DNA from: Phascolarctos cinereus
Taxonomy: Eukaryota > Chordata > Mammalia > Diprotodontia > Phascolarctidae
Direction of reading: 5' to 3'
NCBI RefSeq assembly: GCF_002099425.1
Contig: NW_018343954.1
Coordinates: forward strand, 23,831,501 to 23,895,500
Length of the DNA: 64,000 bases
The notes under the pieces: model-generated
Seen by the model: the letters and a program-made list of their open reading frames with translations, nothing else
Database searches by the model: none
Told to the model about the DNA's origin: nothing
Position numbers and translations under genes: made by a program
Shown: positions 10,815 to 21,949 of the stretch, piece after piece
Numbering within the stretch: the stretch's first letter is position 1
Layout of the letters: each line of letters opens with the position of its first letter

Positions 10815-11165
10815 CACTTGGCTTGTAGCAGAGAAGACTTAGGGGAAACAAGAACACTTGAAGTGCTGTGGAGAAGAATCATTAGATCTGTTCTATTTGG
10901 CCCAGTGAACAGAACTAAGAGAAATGGGTGGAAGTTGCCAACAGACAAATTTAGGTTTGATTCAAAGAAAGGCTTCCTAGCAATTAGAGCTTATGATACA
11001 AAGCTACATCTCAGGAAATAGGTCCCACTCCACTGTCCCTCCTCATTTAAGGGCTTCAAGTAAAGGCGGATGAATACATGTTAGCTATATATCTTTTTTC
11101 TATATAGATTGCCAGAAATAAATGGCCCCTGAGATCTCTAATTCTGAAATTTGATGATTCGGTTC
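10815..11165 (+). mobile_element. CR1/L3-like LINE 3' end, sense
   Basis: The late 3' region typical of the CR1-like family can be read in order: 'agagaagacttagggg', 'ctgttctatttggcccagtgaacagaact', 'gagaaatgggtggaagttgc', 'agacaaatttaggtttga', 'aaaggcttcctagcaattagagct', 'gggcttcaagtaaaggc' and a terminal 'cctgagatctctaattctgaaattt'. The same order of blocks occurs at 26230-26800. Confidence 0.7.
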
Positions 11166-11184
11166 AAGTGCTTTCTTTATGATG

Positions 11185-11305
11185 ACTCGGAGAGGTTGAG
11201 GTTCATAGAGGTTAACTGACAGCCAAAGGTGCACAGCTAGTGCCAAAGACAGGGTTTGAGCCCAACTCTCTCAGGAATTCCCAGTACAGTGCTTGCTACT
11301 GCTTC
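11185..11305 (-). repeat. MIR fragment
   Basis: Minus-strand MIR middle and 5' part: 'gaggttaactgacagccaaaggtgcacagctagtg', 'gggtttgagcccaactctc', 'cagtgcttgctactgc'. Confidence 0.6.
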
Positions 11306-11389
11306 AACCTGTCAGTCCTAATTCTGGACTCTTGAGCCAAACAGATTAAAATTAGGCCCTCTTCCATATTTTCGGTTTTGTTTTTAAGT

Positions 11390-11630
11390 CTTTTTTTTTA
11401 GTCATGTCCCATTCTTCAGGACCATTTTGGGGATTTTCTTGGCAGAGATACTGGAATGGTTTGCCACTTCCTTCTCCAGCTTATTTTACAGATGAGGAAA
11501 CTGAGGCAAACAGGGTTAAGTGGCTTGCCCAGGGTCACATAGCTACTATCTGAGAGCAGATTTGAACTCAGAAAGATGAGTCTTCCTGGCTCAAGGCCCA
11601 GCACTCTATCTAAATACCACCTAGCTGCCC
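11390..11630 (-). repeat. Mar1/WALLSI-type SINE, full length
   Basis: Complete marsupial SINE on the minus strand. The plus reading starts with the tail complement ('gtcatgtcccattcttcaggacc', 'ggggattttcttggcagagatactggaatggtttgcca') and ends in the tRNA-like head complement ('ccacctagctgccc'). Confidence 0.92.
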
Positions 11631-11639
11631 ATTCCAGGT

Positions 11640-11880
11640 GAAACAAGGAAGTATCTAAAGACTATCATGTCCTTCCCAGTTCTCTCCTCTGGCCTACATA
11701 TCCCCACTTCCTTCAACTAATTCATATACGGCAAAGTTACTAAGTCCTCTCTCATCATCCTAATTGCCCCCTCTCTGAATGAACTACTGTTTGTCACTGC
11801 CTGGAATACAGTGCAGTTCCTCAAATACAGCCCCAAGACTGAACACAAGAATTTAAGGAGTCTGAACTCAGCATCTCTTC
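11640..11880 (-). mobile_element. CR1/L3-like LINE fragment, antisense
   Basis: The plus reading has the antisense CR1-like order: 'gactatcatgtccttcccagt', 'cttccttcaactaattcatatacggcaaagt', 'ctctcatcatcctaattgccccctctc', 'cagccccaagactgaacacaagaa'. It lies about 475 bases from the sense copy at 10815-11165 and in the opposite orientation. Confidence 0.6.
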
Positions 11881-12059
11881 CCCGGCAGCCAACAGTCATA
11901 ATGCTCCTATTTTTTGGAGTCTTTAAAAAAGAAAAAAAAAAAGGAAATTCTATAAAAAGCTCACATGCCATGCAGTTCTCTTTCAGTTCTGACAGATATA
12001 TTCCTCACACCCCTCCCCACCCCACCCCATGAAAATGGCAGGCCTTTACTTAGCTATGC
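11881..12059. other. Unassigned, includes an A-rich run and CCCCA repeats
   Basis: An A-rich stretch lies at about 11926-11945 and a 'ccctccccaccccacccca' run at about 12010-12030. Nothing else recognised. Confidence 0.35.
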
Positions 12060-12720
12060 AAATAACTCCTTTTGCCATTCAGTGTAGGAGCCCGTGTTCC
12101 ATTGACAAAAGTAAGATCTTGGTTTTCTAATACCTAAGAAATGGCAGGTCGCACATTAATTCCATTTCCATGTTTCTTCATGGAAATCTCCTCTGGAGGA
12201 ATCATAAGAAACCAGTTCTGGTGTAATATAATACTTATCCTATGAAAGAATGTATTCTATGAACATGCATTTTGAAAGTGCTAGACCAAATAATCCCTGT
12301 TATCCCTCAGGAGACTTGGATAACAGTTATGTAAATCTTCCTGTGTAACAGTGTGATTTTACCTAGGATTGCTGCAAGGCATTTTCCTTTGTGCCATCTT
12401 CATTCTGATTAGATCATTAATCAGAATAGCCAGTCCACACTGAACCCAAATTACTCTCTTATACCTTTTTCACCTGCATTAGCAGAAGCAACTATTTCGA
12501 AGCCAGTCTCATTGATTAATATGCATCTTTAAAAAGCGCAGACAATGTTATGTTCACATTTAGTTGCAAGTAAATACATTTCATTCATGTTAAAAGTAGG
12601 AAAAAATCTGCATTTTGACAAGAATAATAATGTATTGTTGACCAACGATTTTAATATCTAAATATTAACTGCTAACGTAAGTGGAGTTTCACTTCTGCTA
12701 CCCTTTTGCTCTTTTTAAGC
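12060..12720. promoter_or_regulatory. Candidate conserved non-coding element (possible enhancer)
   Basis: About 660 bases with no repeat landmarks, balanced base composition and many homeodomain/POU/SOX-like words: 'atgcaaat' at 12056-12063, 'cattaat', 'gattaatatgcat' near 12513, and a perfect inverted repeat ATTCTGATTA-(6)-TAATCAGAAT at 12402-12427. Repeat-free islands of this kind in marsupial gene deserts are often conserved enhancers. This is inference; one sequence cannot show conservation. Confidence 0.35.
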
Positions 12721-12868
12721 CATATATATCTTCAAAAGTATGAAGAAAAAGCACTGCTACACATGTTAGTAATAGAGAATAAGGCTGGAAATTGACATGT
12801 AACCATTGGTAAAAATAAACTTTTCATTGCTTTGAGAAAAAAAACAGATTTTCAATTTAATTAGAGAG

Positions 12869-12991
12869 GTAGTTTCTTCACCTGTAAAATGAGCTGGAGA
12901 AGGAAATGGCAAACTATTCCAGTATCTTTGCCAAGAAAACTCCAAATGGGGTCACAAAGAATAGACATGACTGAAAATGACCAAACAACAG
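12869..12991 (+). repeat. Mar1-type SINE, 3' half
   Basis: 'ttcttcacctgtaaaatgagctggagaaggaaatggcaaactattcc', then 'aagaaaactccaaatggggtcacaaagaa' and 'gactgaaaatgacc'. The tRNA-like head is missing. Confidence 0.88.
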
Positions 12992-13157
12992 TATAATGGA
13001 AGGAGTCCCAGACCAGGAGCCAGGAAGCTTGAGTTATGGTGGCTTTGCAAGTTAAGCTTTTCCAATCTTTTTTCGCATTAGTCCCCCTAACACTATTCCA
13101 CATGCCATCCAAATTGGCCTCTAACCCTTCCTTGAATTCAGCATTCTAATTACCTCC
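12992..13157 (+). repeat. Possible SINE head fragment and flank
   Basis: 'agtataatggaaggagtcccagaccaggagccaggaagcttgag' resembles a MIR/SINE 5' part joined directly to the previous SINE tail; the rest is unassigned. Confidence 0.4.
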
Positions 13158-13350
13158 AGGTATGGGGAAGGCCACATGTAGCCTTCTAGGTCCTTGGGTG
13201 CAGCCTTTTGACTGAGTCCAAGTTTTGCAAAACAAATCCTTTTATTAAGGGGATTTGTTCTATGAAGCTTGGATTCAGACAAAGGGCCGGATTTGAGGAC
13301 TGAGAGGGCCACATGTAACCAACCTCTAGGCCCCAGGTTCCTCAGCCCTT
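13158..13350. mobile_element. Foldback (hAT-like, non-autonomous) DNA transposon, long form
   Basis: The two halves are imperfect reverse complements. The left arm has 'ggccacatgtagccttctaggtcctt' and 'ttttgactgagtccaa' plus 'aaaacaaatcctttta'. The right arm has 'ggggatttgttctatgaagcttggattcaga', 'caaagggcc' and 'gagggccacatgtaacc'. The centre is 'attaa' near 13245. It shares both arm sequences with the compact element at 25809-25950, so both belong to one family. The outer ends are decayed ('ccccaggttcctcagccc' on the right), and no coding capacity is present. Confidence 0.7.
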
Positions 13351-13435
13351 CTGCTAACCCATCACTTTCCTGCAAAGCTATCAGCTCAGAGCCTCCCAAT
13401 GTACTCAGAGTTTTTCCTAAATGACCCAGCTAACA

Positions 13436-13722
13436 AAAATAATAGTAAAAATCATTTTAGCTAGCATTCACATAGTAGTTTAGCATTTGCAAAGTACTTT
13501 AAAAATAGTATTTCATTTTAACTTCACAACAAGTCTGAATGGCAGGTGCTATAATTATCTTCACCTAACATATGAGGAAACTGAGGCAGACAGAGGTTAA
13601 GTAACTTGCCCAAGGTCACTTAACCTTAGTGTCCAAGGTCACACAGGCAGTAATTAGCTGAGGCCAGTTTTGAACTGAGGTCTTCCTAACTCCACACCCA
13701 GAATTCTACCCCCTTTACCTTG
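13436..13722 (-). repeat. MIR SINE, near full length, with internal duplication
   Basis: Minus-strand MIR ('gcatttgcaaagtacttta', 'tatgaggaaactgaggcagacagaggttaagtaacttgcccaaggtca'). The 'cccaaggtcac / gtccaaggtcacaca' box occurs twice (about 13609-13650), a small internal duplication within this copy. Confidence 0.87.
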
Positions 13723-13737
13723 GAGCAGAGAGAGACC

Positions 13738-14010
13738 AGATGTCGGTATATATACACATACACACACATATATCCTTCATTTTATGAAACACTATATACA
13801 AAATTATTTCATTTTATATATAATGAAAGTCTTTGCTCTAAAAGTTTATCGTCTTTTTAGATGTTGCATTTGTTTATGCAGCTTGGGTATGTATCTATAT
13901 CTAGATAGATACATATATGCATGCACACATACAGTAAATGTGTGTTATATGTAGATATAACATATATATACACATATGTAGATACATAGGTGTGTGTGTA
14001 TTTTTCCCCC
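13738..14010. repeat. Mixed TA/CA/GATA-type microsatellite cluster
   Basis: Runs of ta, ca and 'atagatac' words at 13745-13775, 13880-13920 and 13945-14000, including the palindromic 'tatctatatctagatagata'. Confidence 0.8.
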
Positions 14011-14121
14011 ACATCACCATCCCAGTGTGGAGGCCAACAGTCTGAACCCTGATCCTTATGACATGAAGGAAGAGGATCCAGCCTGTGAGAGCTGGAGACT
14101 CTTCAGAGACATTATCACCTC

Positions 14122-14306
14122 AAAGTAGCCAGAGCTACGGGGCAGCTAGATGGCACAGTAGATAGAACTCCGGCCTTGGAGTCAGGAGGACCTGAGTTCA
14201 AATTCGGCCTTTGACACTTACTAGCTGTGTGACCCTGGGCAAGTCACTTAACCCAACTGCCTCACCAAAAAGCAAAAACCAAAAACAGTAAAAAGTAACC
14301 AGAGCT
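14122..14306 (+). repeat. Marsupial tRNA-SINE (short type) with target-site duplications
   Basis: SINE from 14137 ('ggggcagctagatggcacagtag', 'cttggagtcaggaggacctgagttcaaat', 'gctgtgtgaccctgggcaagtcacttaaccc') ending in an A-rich tail. It is flanked by a 15-base duplication, aaagtagccagagct at 14122-14136 and aaagtaaccagagct at 14292-14306 (one mismatch). This is a clear case of L1-type target-primed insertion. Confidence 0.95.
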
Positions 14307-15984
14307 GCCATGGCCATCAGTCAGGCCCAGGCCTCTCACAAATTTAGCATTTCACAGCTGCTGGAGCTCTTTCCTTATGAGATCTTTGAGAAAGACCTTA
14401 AGAAAGAGGAATACAGTCCAAGTGCTACTGGGTATGCCTATAGAGCCACAGGTGATGTTTATCTAGAGAGGTGACCTTTGTGTAGAACACTTTGCCCTAG
14501 AATAACATAACTGCCTTCACTCAAGTTCCCCTAATTTTCTCTAGCTCCTCAAGCCCCTGGTTTGAGAATAAATATTTTTTTACAGAAAAAATAATATTGT
14601 GTGTTATGTATGTATGTGCATGTATGTATGTATATGTGTGTATATGTATGTATGTATGTATCCCTAGTGTGTACCATCATGGCTAGTAAATAATAGTCAC
14701 TTAAATGTTGGTTTCATTTAACTCAATTGATAATAGTTGAGTTTAGAACAAATTAATCATATTTTACATTCATGTTTATTTTTTTAAAAATATCATCCTA
14801 GAGCAATTTTCATCCTTTTTTGGAGGTGGGCAGTTAGCGAATCTGGGAACTTTGGACTTGATATCATTTATGTAAAGAACTTCTATCGGGAAAACTCTTT
14901 CTACTAATAAATACTGGCAGCTTTTCTACAATTTGTAGTGATGATATGATGGAAAATCATTCCCACCAATTACATGTAGTTTATAATTGTTATTGTTGAA
15001 TTGATTCTGAGAGCTGGCAACTATAATCCAGAGATGTGGAGAGGCCTTCAGCCTTCTATTATGTGACGGCCTCACTCCCCCCAGCAGGAAATGAACTTGG
15101 GGTGGCTTGAGAAGCAACCAACCACCTTTCCCCTCAAACATGAACCATCCAAATAACTCCAACAGTAACAGAATGCCAAGTTCATGTTTTTGTTCCTATG
15201 CCATGGCTCCTCAGTCCCTTGCTGGTGTTTTAGCTGTGGTCCTGAGTCTCTGTCTTCTATGAACCAAGAGGCCAGTGCTGTCTAGGAACTTCCCCTTCTC
15301 TCATTAAAAGGCTGGCTTCTAGAACTTCTAGGAACTTGATATTGTTGGGAAAATCCATTGTCCTTAATCCAAGAGGTCAGATCCAGAAATGTTTTTTATT
15401 CTAATAGAATTCCCCCTCCCATTATTCCAGAAAACTACAGTCTTATAGCTATGTTTAGGCGAGTGGGGGTTGAAGAAATGACACTAATGAGAACACATGG
15501 ACTAAAATAGACCCTGTACTCTATCCCAGTCTGCCTCCCACTCTATATCCCACTCTATCTCCAAAGTTGTCATTAGCAGCAATCCTGGAGGAGGGGTGGG
15601 GCAAAACTAGGCTGGTACACAGACTTTTTCACTTGGTGACCCAGGCAGTTCTTTGAGTCAGGCTCCTCTGATCTTCCCCAAGGTGAAGAGACTGACTAAC
15701 CACCATCACTACTTTTTTTTTTAAAGTAAGCTTAGCCAACGGGAGGTGGAAGCAGGGGAGGGATTCTAGTATAAAATAGCAAGAGCCAATCAATTAATTC
15801 TCAATGGCTAAGTCCTAATCACTCATCTTTAATGAGGAAAAAAACTAATTGAAAAGTGCCTAGGTCTAAGTGATATCCCAAATCCCCTTAATAAAATGCC
15901 AGTGGGAATGTTTATACCCCAAGGGAGATAATAATCAAAGTTTCAAATACTGGCTGATCTTATAAACTCATAAAATTGATTTGA
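14307..15984. other. Unassigned sequence with a TATG microsatellite
   Basis: A (TATG)n-type microsatellite lies at 14598-14661. The rest (about 1.6 kb) shows no gene or named repeat. The minus-strand ORF at 14926-15162 has no recognisable domain. Confidence 0.5.
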
Positions 15985-17640
15985 ACCCTCATCAACCCTC
16001 TAGGTAGTTTGTATTTGTCCCTATTAATTTCATCTTATTCGACTTAGCCTAATGTTCTAGCCCATTGAGATCTTTTGGGATCCTACCTCTGCTATCCAAC
16101 TTGTTTACTATCTTTCCAAGATTTGTGATTCTGTAAATTTGATAAGCATGACATCTATTTACTGCCAACCAAGTCACTTATAATGTTAAATAACATAGGA
16201 ACAAGGACAAATCTGTGAGATAAACAACTAAAGACTTCCCTCCAGGTCAATGATTCATTAATCATGTTTGTTAGGTCTTGTCATTCAACCAGTTCCAAAT
16301 CCATCTAACAGTACTATGGTCTAACCCACTCTCCCTTTTGTCCACAAAGATTACATGAAAGATTTTTATCAAATACTGTGTTATAATCTAGGTATATCTA
16401 TCATATTCTCCTCATCTAGGAGCTAATAATCATTACAGAAAAAAAAATAAAGGAAATGAGCTTAATCTAACATAATCTGTTCTTAATGAAATCACTCTAG
16501 TTCATAAGTGATCTTTCTGCCTCTTTTTCTAAATGTTCACAAGTAATCCACTTATTAATTCTAGAATTTCAATCATGATCAAGCTTGTCAGTCAGATTTA
16601 GAAAACATTGCCTTTCTCTTCCCCTTCACCTTGTTTTTTTTTTAATTAAGGACAATTTCTGTCCTTTTCCAGACTTCAGTTGCCTCTCCTGTTCTGATTT
16701 TATTGACATCTTTCATTTTGATGCTGTCTATATTTCCACCTCTATCTCTTCCATTCCCACTGTCCAAGCCATTCAACCATTGTATTTTAGCAACTGGAAA
16801 CAATGCCTCACCAATCACACATAGAAGTTCTTTTGATAAAGTGCTGCATCTGGACCTGGCGACTTGAACCCATAAAAGGCAGCTACACTTGGTGTGGGAG
16901 TTTAAAATTACTATTAATCATTTCTGTTCTATCGTTGTCAGTCCAAAGATTTTTCTCTTTCTTATAAGAGAAAAAAAGAGCATAATAAAAATTGAGCAAT
17001 TCTATCATATCTTACATAATTCATTATTATCAATACAATCTACCCTAGAAGTCATAATCCTATACCTTCTTTGACCTTCCTCTCTTATACAACATAGCTA
17101 TAACAAATCCTTTTCATTGTCTTTAACACTCATGGCTAACCTCAGATTATTATAAGCTTAAAGCTTTTAATATTACTCACTGGATTATGCTACTATTTTG
17201 TATTTATCCTATATAATGAAGCTTTGTCTTTATTTTCTATATATGCATTCTCAAAATCTAAGTTGATTGATGAGTTGACATGCATCCACATCAATTTCAT
17301 TATGTTATTACCATTTTCCTACTGATCAAAATTGCCTAATTCATCAGAATTTTTTTTTTGGGGGGTAGAGCATCCTATCCATCTTGAATCCACTTCCCCT
17401 GTAGAATTTTAAGCCATAGTTCCTATCTTAGCTATTAAATACACTCAAACAAAATTCACACTGCATTTCAGATTAGTCCTGGCTATTCTTTATCGCAAAC
17501 TCCAAAAAAAGAAATGGTCACTGCTTCTGAAGGTTCTCAAAAATTTAATTGCTAGCCAGATCCTCCTTATTGGTCAGAATAGATACCAGAGGAGCAGGTG
17601 GCATGTCCAACTTCATCCCCTTCAACTAAATCATACTGTA
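15985..17640 (-). mobile_element. CR1/L3-like LINE relic, reverse transcriptase region
   Basis: Translating the minus strand recovers RT blocks of the CR1 clade: YLDYNTVFDKNLS (complement of about 16340-16393, corresponding to YLDFSKAFDTVSH) and RWIWNWLNDKT (complement of 16274-16306, corresponding to the RWIENWLxxR block). A decayed FADDTKL region lies complementary to about 16122-16150. The order on the minus strand is correct for an RT. The region up to about 17640 carries further antisense wording of the same family ('gcatctggacctggcgacttgaaccca', 'ccagatcctccttattggtcagaat'). Many stops and indels; long inactive. Boundaries are approximate. Confidence 0.6.
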
Positions 17641-18049
17641 CAGATAGACACCTAGTTCATTTGTATATGACAGTCTCAATAATATTTTTACAATAGCAAA
17701 ATGCAACACAAATCAATTTTGCAGAGAAATTTATGAGAAAGATCACACAGTACTTTTGGAAAGGACAGATCTTAGTGGGAATACTGTAGTAGGGAAGTTA
17801 AGTGGGTTTCAGGGGTGGAGGTTGGACATGCCACCTGTATTGCAACCTCCACCTTATTCAGGAACTGCTATGTGTACCACCCTCTCCCACTACAATTCCT
17901 AGCACTGAGAAAAGTAATAATAGCAACACTACCATTCATGCTAAGAATATGTCAATCACTTGCCCTAAGAATCCAATGACTATTTACTCCATTTTCCATG
18001 TCAGAAACATCTCCCTCTTTCCCCTGGCCACTACTCCTCTATATATGTT
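17641..18049. other. Unassigned interval, second arm of an inverted repeat
   Basis: No gene. Bases 17821-17837 are the exact reverse complement of 17595-17611. Confidence 0.4.
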
Positions 18050-18178
18050 GTCTCGAACTACTGGAATGTAAGTTTCTTTGGAGTGGGGAGCCATCCTGCT
18101 TTTATTTGTATCCTCAGATACAAAGAACCTGGCACATAGCAAGTGCTTAATAAATTATTTTTTTTCATTCATTCATTG
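18050..18178 (+). mobile_element. L2 3' end
   Basis: 'tggaatgtaagtttctttggagtgggg', 'tatcctcagatacaaagaacctggcacatagcaagtgcttaataaatt', then the 'ttcattcattcatt' terminus, the classic L2 3' end. Confidence 0.8.
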
Positions 18179-18300
18179 GGAGATGGAAAGGAAGGAAACT
18201 TCAAAAGCAACCTCACCTGCTTTGCAATTGTGACCAGTGATACCTGCATAGAGAAAATGCTTTATTTTTTATGATTATCATGCCTTCTTCCAGGTTGTAT

Positions 18301-18305
18301 ACACA

Positions 18306-18347
<42 letters not shown>
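18301..18347. repeat. (CA)n microsatellite
   Basis: About 23 CA units with one TA interruption. Confidence 0.97.
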
Positions 18348-18352
<5 letters not shown>

Positions 18353-18389
18353 GCCCCCCCCATTCTACTCACCTCTATTCTTGAATAAA

Positions 18390-18570
18390 GAGGACCTCTT
18401 CATTTAACAAAAAAGTAAACAGAATTAGAAAGGTTTAGGGGCTCACCCACAAACTAAGGCTTAAGGAAATTGCCAGTAACTCACAGTAAGTCAATGTGAA
18501 AACAGATCCTCCTATCAGGGTTTCCAAAACAAATTCCAGGGTCTTTCTGTCTATACAATAATGCTTCTCT
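18390..18570 (-). repeat. MIR-like fragment, diverged
   Basis: Weak minus-strand MIR layout: 'aggggctcacccacaaactaaggcttaagg', 'actcacagtaagtcaatgtgaaaacag', 'ccagggtctttctgtctatac'. Confidence 0.4.
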
Positions 18571-19740
18571 CTTCCTAAGACAAGTAAGACTGAGATCTTA
18601 GTGGCTGAGGACCTCCACTGGAATGCATAACTAAGTACCCTGGAAACAATGAGATATTTTTCTTATAGACAATCCCAAGTGAGAGAAATGGTTATTGATA
18701 ACCAACGATTCAGGGAGATCCAGTTCTCCTCTTTTCTAAAGTCCTGATTTTGAAAGTGTACCCTCATGAGGAACATTGGGGATAATGAAATTAGAACTAC
18801 CTTGGGGCCATGATGGTCCCCTGCTGAGGCTCAGGTGGGGCAAATATTCTTTGAATAAATAGCCCAAAGCTGGGAGTGGTCTGAGTATAAAGATAGTTTC
18901 TCTGTCCAAGAGTGACAAGAAGTCACTCTCAGTCCCTCATTTTAATACAGTTCACCTCCTATTGTGCCCTCTCCTAAATTCCGAACTGAGTTGAATTGAA
19001 TGGCTCTTGGTAATCTTTCCATTACTGAATTACATAAAAAGCTAACTTTTAAACAGAAGAAAGTCCTTGGCAAAGAGCCCTTGGGCTCAAGCCAAAGGCT
19101 TCCTAACTGTACATGAGATGCTCATTGTAAACATGAAAGAGGGAGAGAGGAACAAAGAAAAAATTTGAGGAGAGTGTCAGTTGCAAGCTGATGAGACCAG
19201 CAAGCAAAAGGCAAAACAAACACTGAGGAGCCCTCTCTTCCAGAATAGATCAATTTGTTAATTTAATTATAGAAGCAGATGGGATGGCCAATCATCTCCA
19301 CTTCCAAACCATAGTAATGTCCTTTCAGTACTTCCTGCTTGATATGCTGCAGTTTTAACTGGCCGAGGATTGACAATAGTATTCTTATGGGCAAGTGTGG
19401 AATTTCTTTTCTAACTCAAATGGTGACAAATGTCAGTTTCTCCTAAGTAAAAAAAGAGGAAAGTGTTAAGTGAGGAAAGGGGTGGTAACACCATTTTGAT
19501 TTCCTTTTCTAGCACTATCATTCAAAGTATTACTTGAGCAAATTACTGCACATGAGTTGTGAGCTATAATCATCTCTTCCCCTTGATTTTTATTCCCCAC
19601 CATAATGCTATAATTATAAAATACAAATATCCTCTTGGGTGGGAAATGCATTAAACAATTATTAACACCTTAACTCATAACTATTTGCTTAATTGTCTAG
19701 ACATTGAATAGGCAATGATTGAGATACTGAACTAGGTAAG
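18571..19740. other. Unassigned unique sequence
   Basis: About 1.2 kb with no recognised gene, RNA or repeat. Short ORFs at 18736-18918 and 19466-19651 (both minus) have no domain. Confidence 0.45.
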
Positions 19741-21545
19741 GTTTTATGGGGGGAAAGATCAGAAAGGTCTTAAAAAGGAGCCAAAGCTAGGAAGAACAGG
19801 TCTAGGGAGAGGCTACAGTTGGCCTTGGGGGAGGGGTAATGGAAACTTAGAAATTAGGGAAGATAATATTAATTGGGAAATTAGGGGTTCTGAAAAATCA
19901 GTGCCACATGTTTTTGAACCTACTGTCAACTCTAATGATGACATCATTCCATTTTTTAATTAATGACATTTGAAGACCATCCTATTATTTGGTTGGCTCA
20001 GTTCATTGCAGATGCATGTTAGAATCAATACAGAGAAAACTGACTATGATACAGCAGTTTCCCTTGAAGGGCCTACCCACACCACACCAATTTATATTTT
20101 TACTTTCAAGTTGGTTTCCTTAGAGGAGGATAACTGCCCTCAGGCTCCAGATTATGCTGTGGGTCTACACCCTTCAAACTATATCTCATATAAGTCCCTA
20201 TTGATGCATTTACTTTTAATAGTCAGCTGGTAGTCTCAATTATCTCAAAGCAAATCATTTGACAAGATAATATAGTAAGAAGAGTAACTATGCCCAGCAT
20301 CCCAAAAACCTAGGGCATGCTCTTCCACAAATACAGACAGCGTCAAAGGTGAAGAATGGGCACAGACAGTGTATACTGGTGGTAAGTTACACAGGTAGAG
20401 AAACACATATGGATAAGCCGGCTTATGCGTATTTTCTCTTCTTTTAAGTCTTCATGCTGCTCCCCCAAGGTGAGTTGATCAACTGGACTGCTTGATTCTT
20501 ATCCTTTCCCCAACACAATTCCCAACGGCTGAAGATAATTCTCTCTTTAACCTATGGTTGAGTCTTTTTTTCTGCTTCCAGAGGTCTTCTTTTTTGAAGG
20601 TGCATCCTGTTCTGACTCTCTTCTGCTCTATTCCTTGTAAGATCTGATGTATCCTAGTAGGGAAGTAGCTACTCTGCAAACTATCTTTGCTGGGCAGGGG
20701 TAGGGTGGGGGGATATGGTAGAGGTAAGGAGACAGACCCCTTTTCCCATTCTATCCCTTAGTAGATGCAAAAGAGGCCACATTCCATGAAGCTTTCTCCT
20801 GATTCAGCTGTGTCTCAGATCTCGAAAACTTGCTTTGTAAGGGCCAGCAATTTTCAGCCACAGCTAGCTTCCCCTGAAATTCTATCAGGAAAGTTTCTTC
20901 ACACTTCATAAAGAACTAATCAAGGGTAGGCAAATATTTGTATTTAGCATATTAACACCTTGTTTCTGTTATCTGCCTCCTTTGATTTCATTAACTGGGT
21001 TAGGGAGAGGAAAAAATCAGTTGGTCAGATATGGACTCTCCCACACACTCTCACACACTGATATATTACTAAAAGCAATGGGACTTTTAACTCAAACAAA
21101 AGAAGGCACTTAAAACACTTGGGGCATGGTAGGAGGGGTAGGAAGAGTAGGGATTAGAAGATATTTTTATCACAGTCACTAGTGATATCTACTAAGATAT
21201 CACAATCTACTCAGATGTAGAATAAAACTACAATTTGATATGATTAGTTCCCACCACTGATGTCACAGGCAGGAAGGCATCAATTAAATAGGGTACCTGG
21301 AACATGGAAATTCCTGGCTTCTTATAAAGATTACAGAAGATTATTTGGGTAGGCATACCAGGCAAAGGGGTGGGGGGAGGGCGGGGCATGTTATGAGCAG
21401 AGACGTCCTTTGGCAACAAAGGCTACACTCCCCCAAAACCAAAGGATCTTTTCTTTTTAATCCCACCTTCTACAATAAGCCTTACCCGATTCCCCTTGAT
21501 TCTGGTGCCATCTTTCTGTTGATTTTTCTCCAATTTATCCTGTAA
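19741..21545. other. Unassigned unique sequence
   Basis: About 1.8 kb without recognised genes or repeats. G-rich patches occur at about 20693-20713 and 21364-21386. ORFs at 19970-20233 and 20479-20679 match nothing I recognise. Confidence 0.45.
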
Positions 21546-21690
21546 CCTGTTTGCATATAGTCTCCCCATTAGACTGTGAGCTCCTTGAGAGCAAGCTTTG
21601 GCTTTCTTTGGCTCTCCAGTGATTAATCCAATGCCTGGGATTTAGTAGGTGCTTAATGTTTTTTGACTAATTGCCTACGAAAAGGTATCA
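21546..21690 (+). mobile_element. L2 3' end
   Basis: 'ccattagactgtgagctccttgagagcaagc', 'ctccagtgattaatccaatgcctgggatttagtaggtgcttaatg'. Confidence 0.85.
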
Positions 21691-21949
21691 GATGTTATCT
21701 CAATTATTCAGCACCTGGGATACCAGAGGTTTTTAAGTGAAATGAGTTCTGAAAATATTCAGTTGGCTGGGTAGGGCAAGGCTTTATTTTCATACCATCT
21801 GTTAAAGACCAATAAATAGCATTACCTTTTTTTAAAAAAATCTTTAGGAGAGAGATTCCATTAAAGATAATCTGTCCCCCTATATAGCAACTAGAGGGAC
21901 TCTCCATGGTACCTAATTTAATCTAGAGATTAAGAGTTCTGCAGAAGTA
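21691..21949. other. Unassigned interval
   Basis: Nothing recognised. Confidence 0.3.

Noticed and set aside
14137-14291. SINE heads as functional tRNA genes
   Set aside because: The heads resemble tRNA promoter boxes but continue into SINE bodies and cannot fold as complete tRNAs; no free-standing tRNA was seen.
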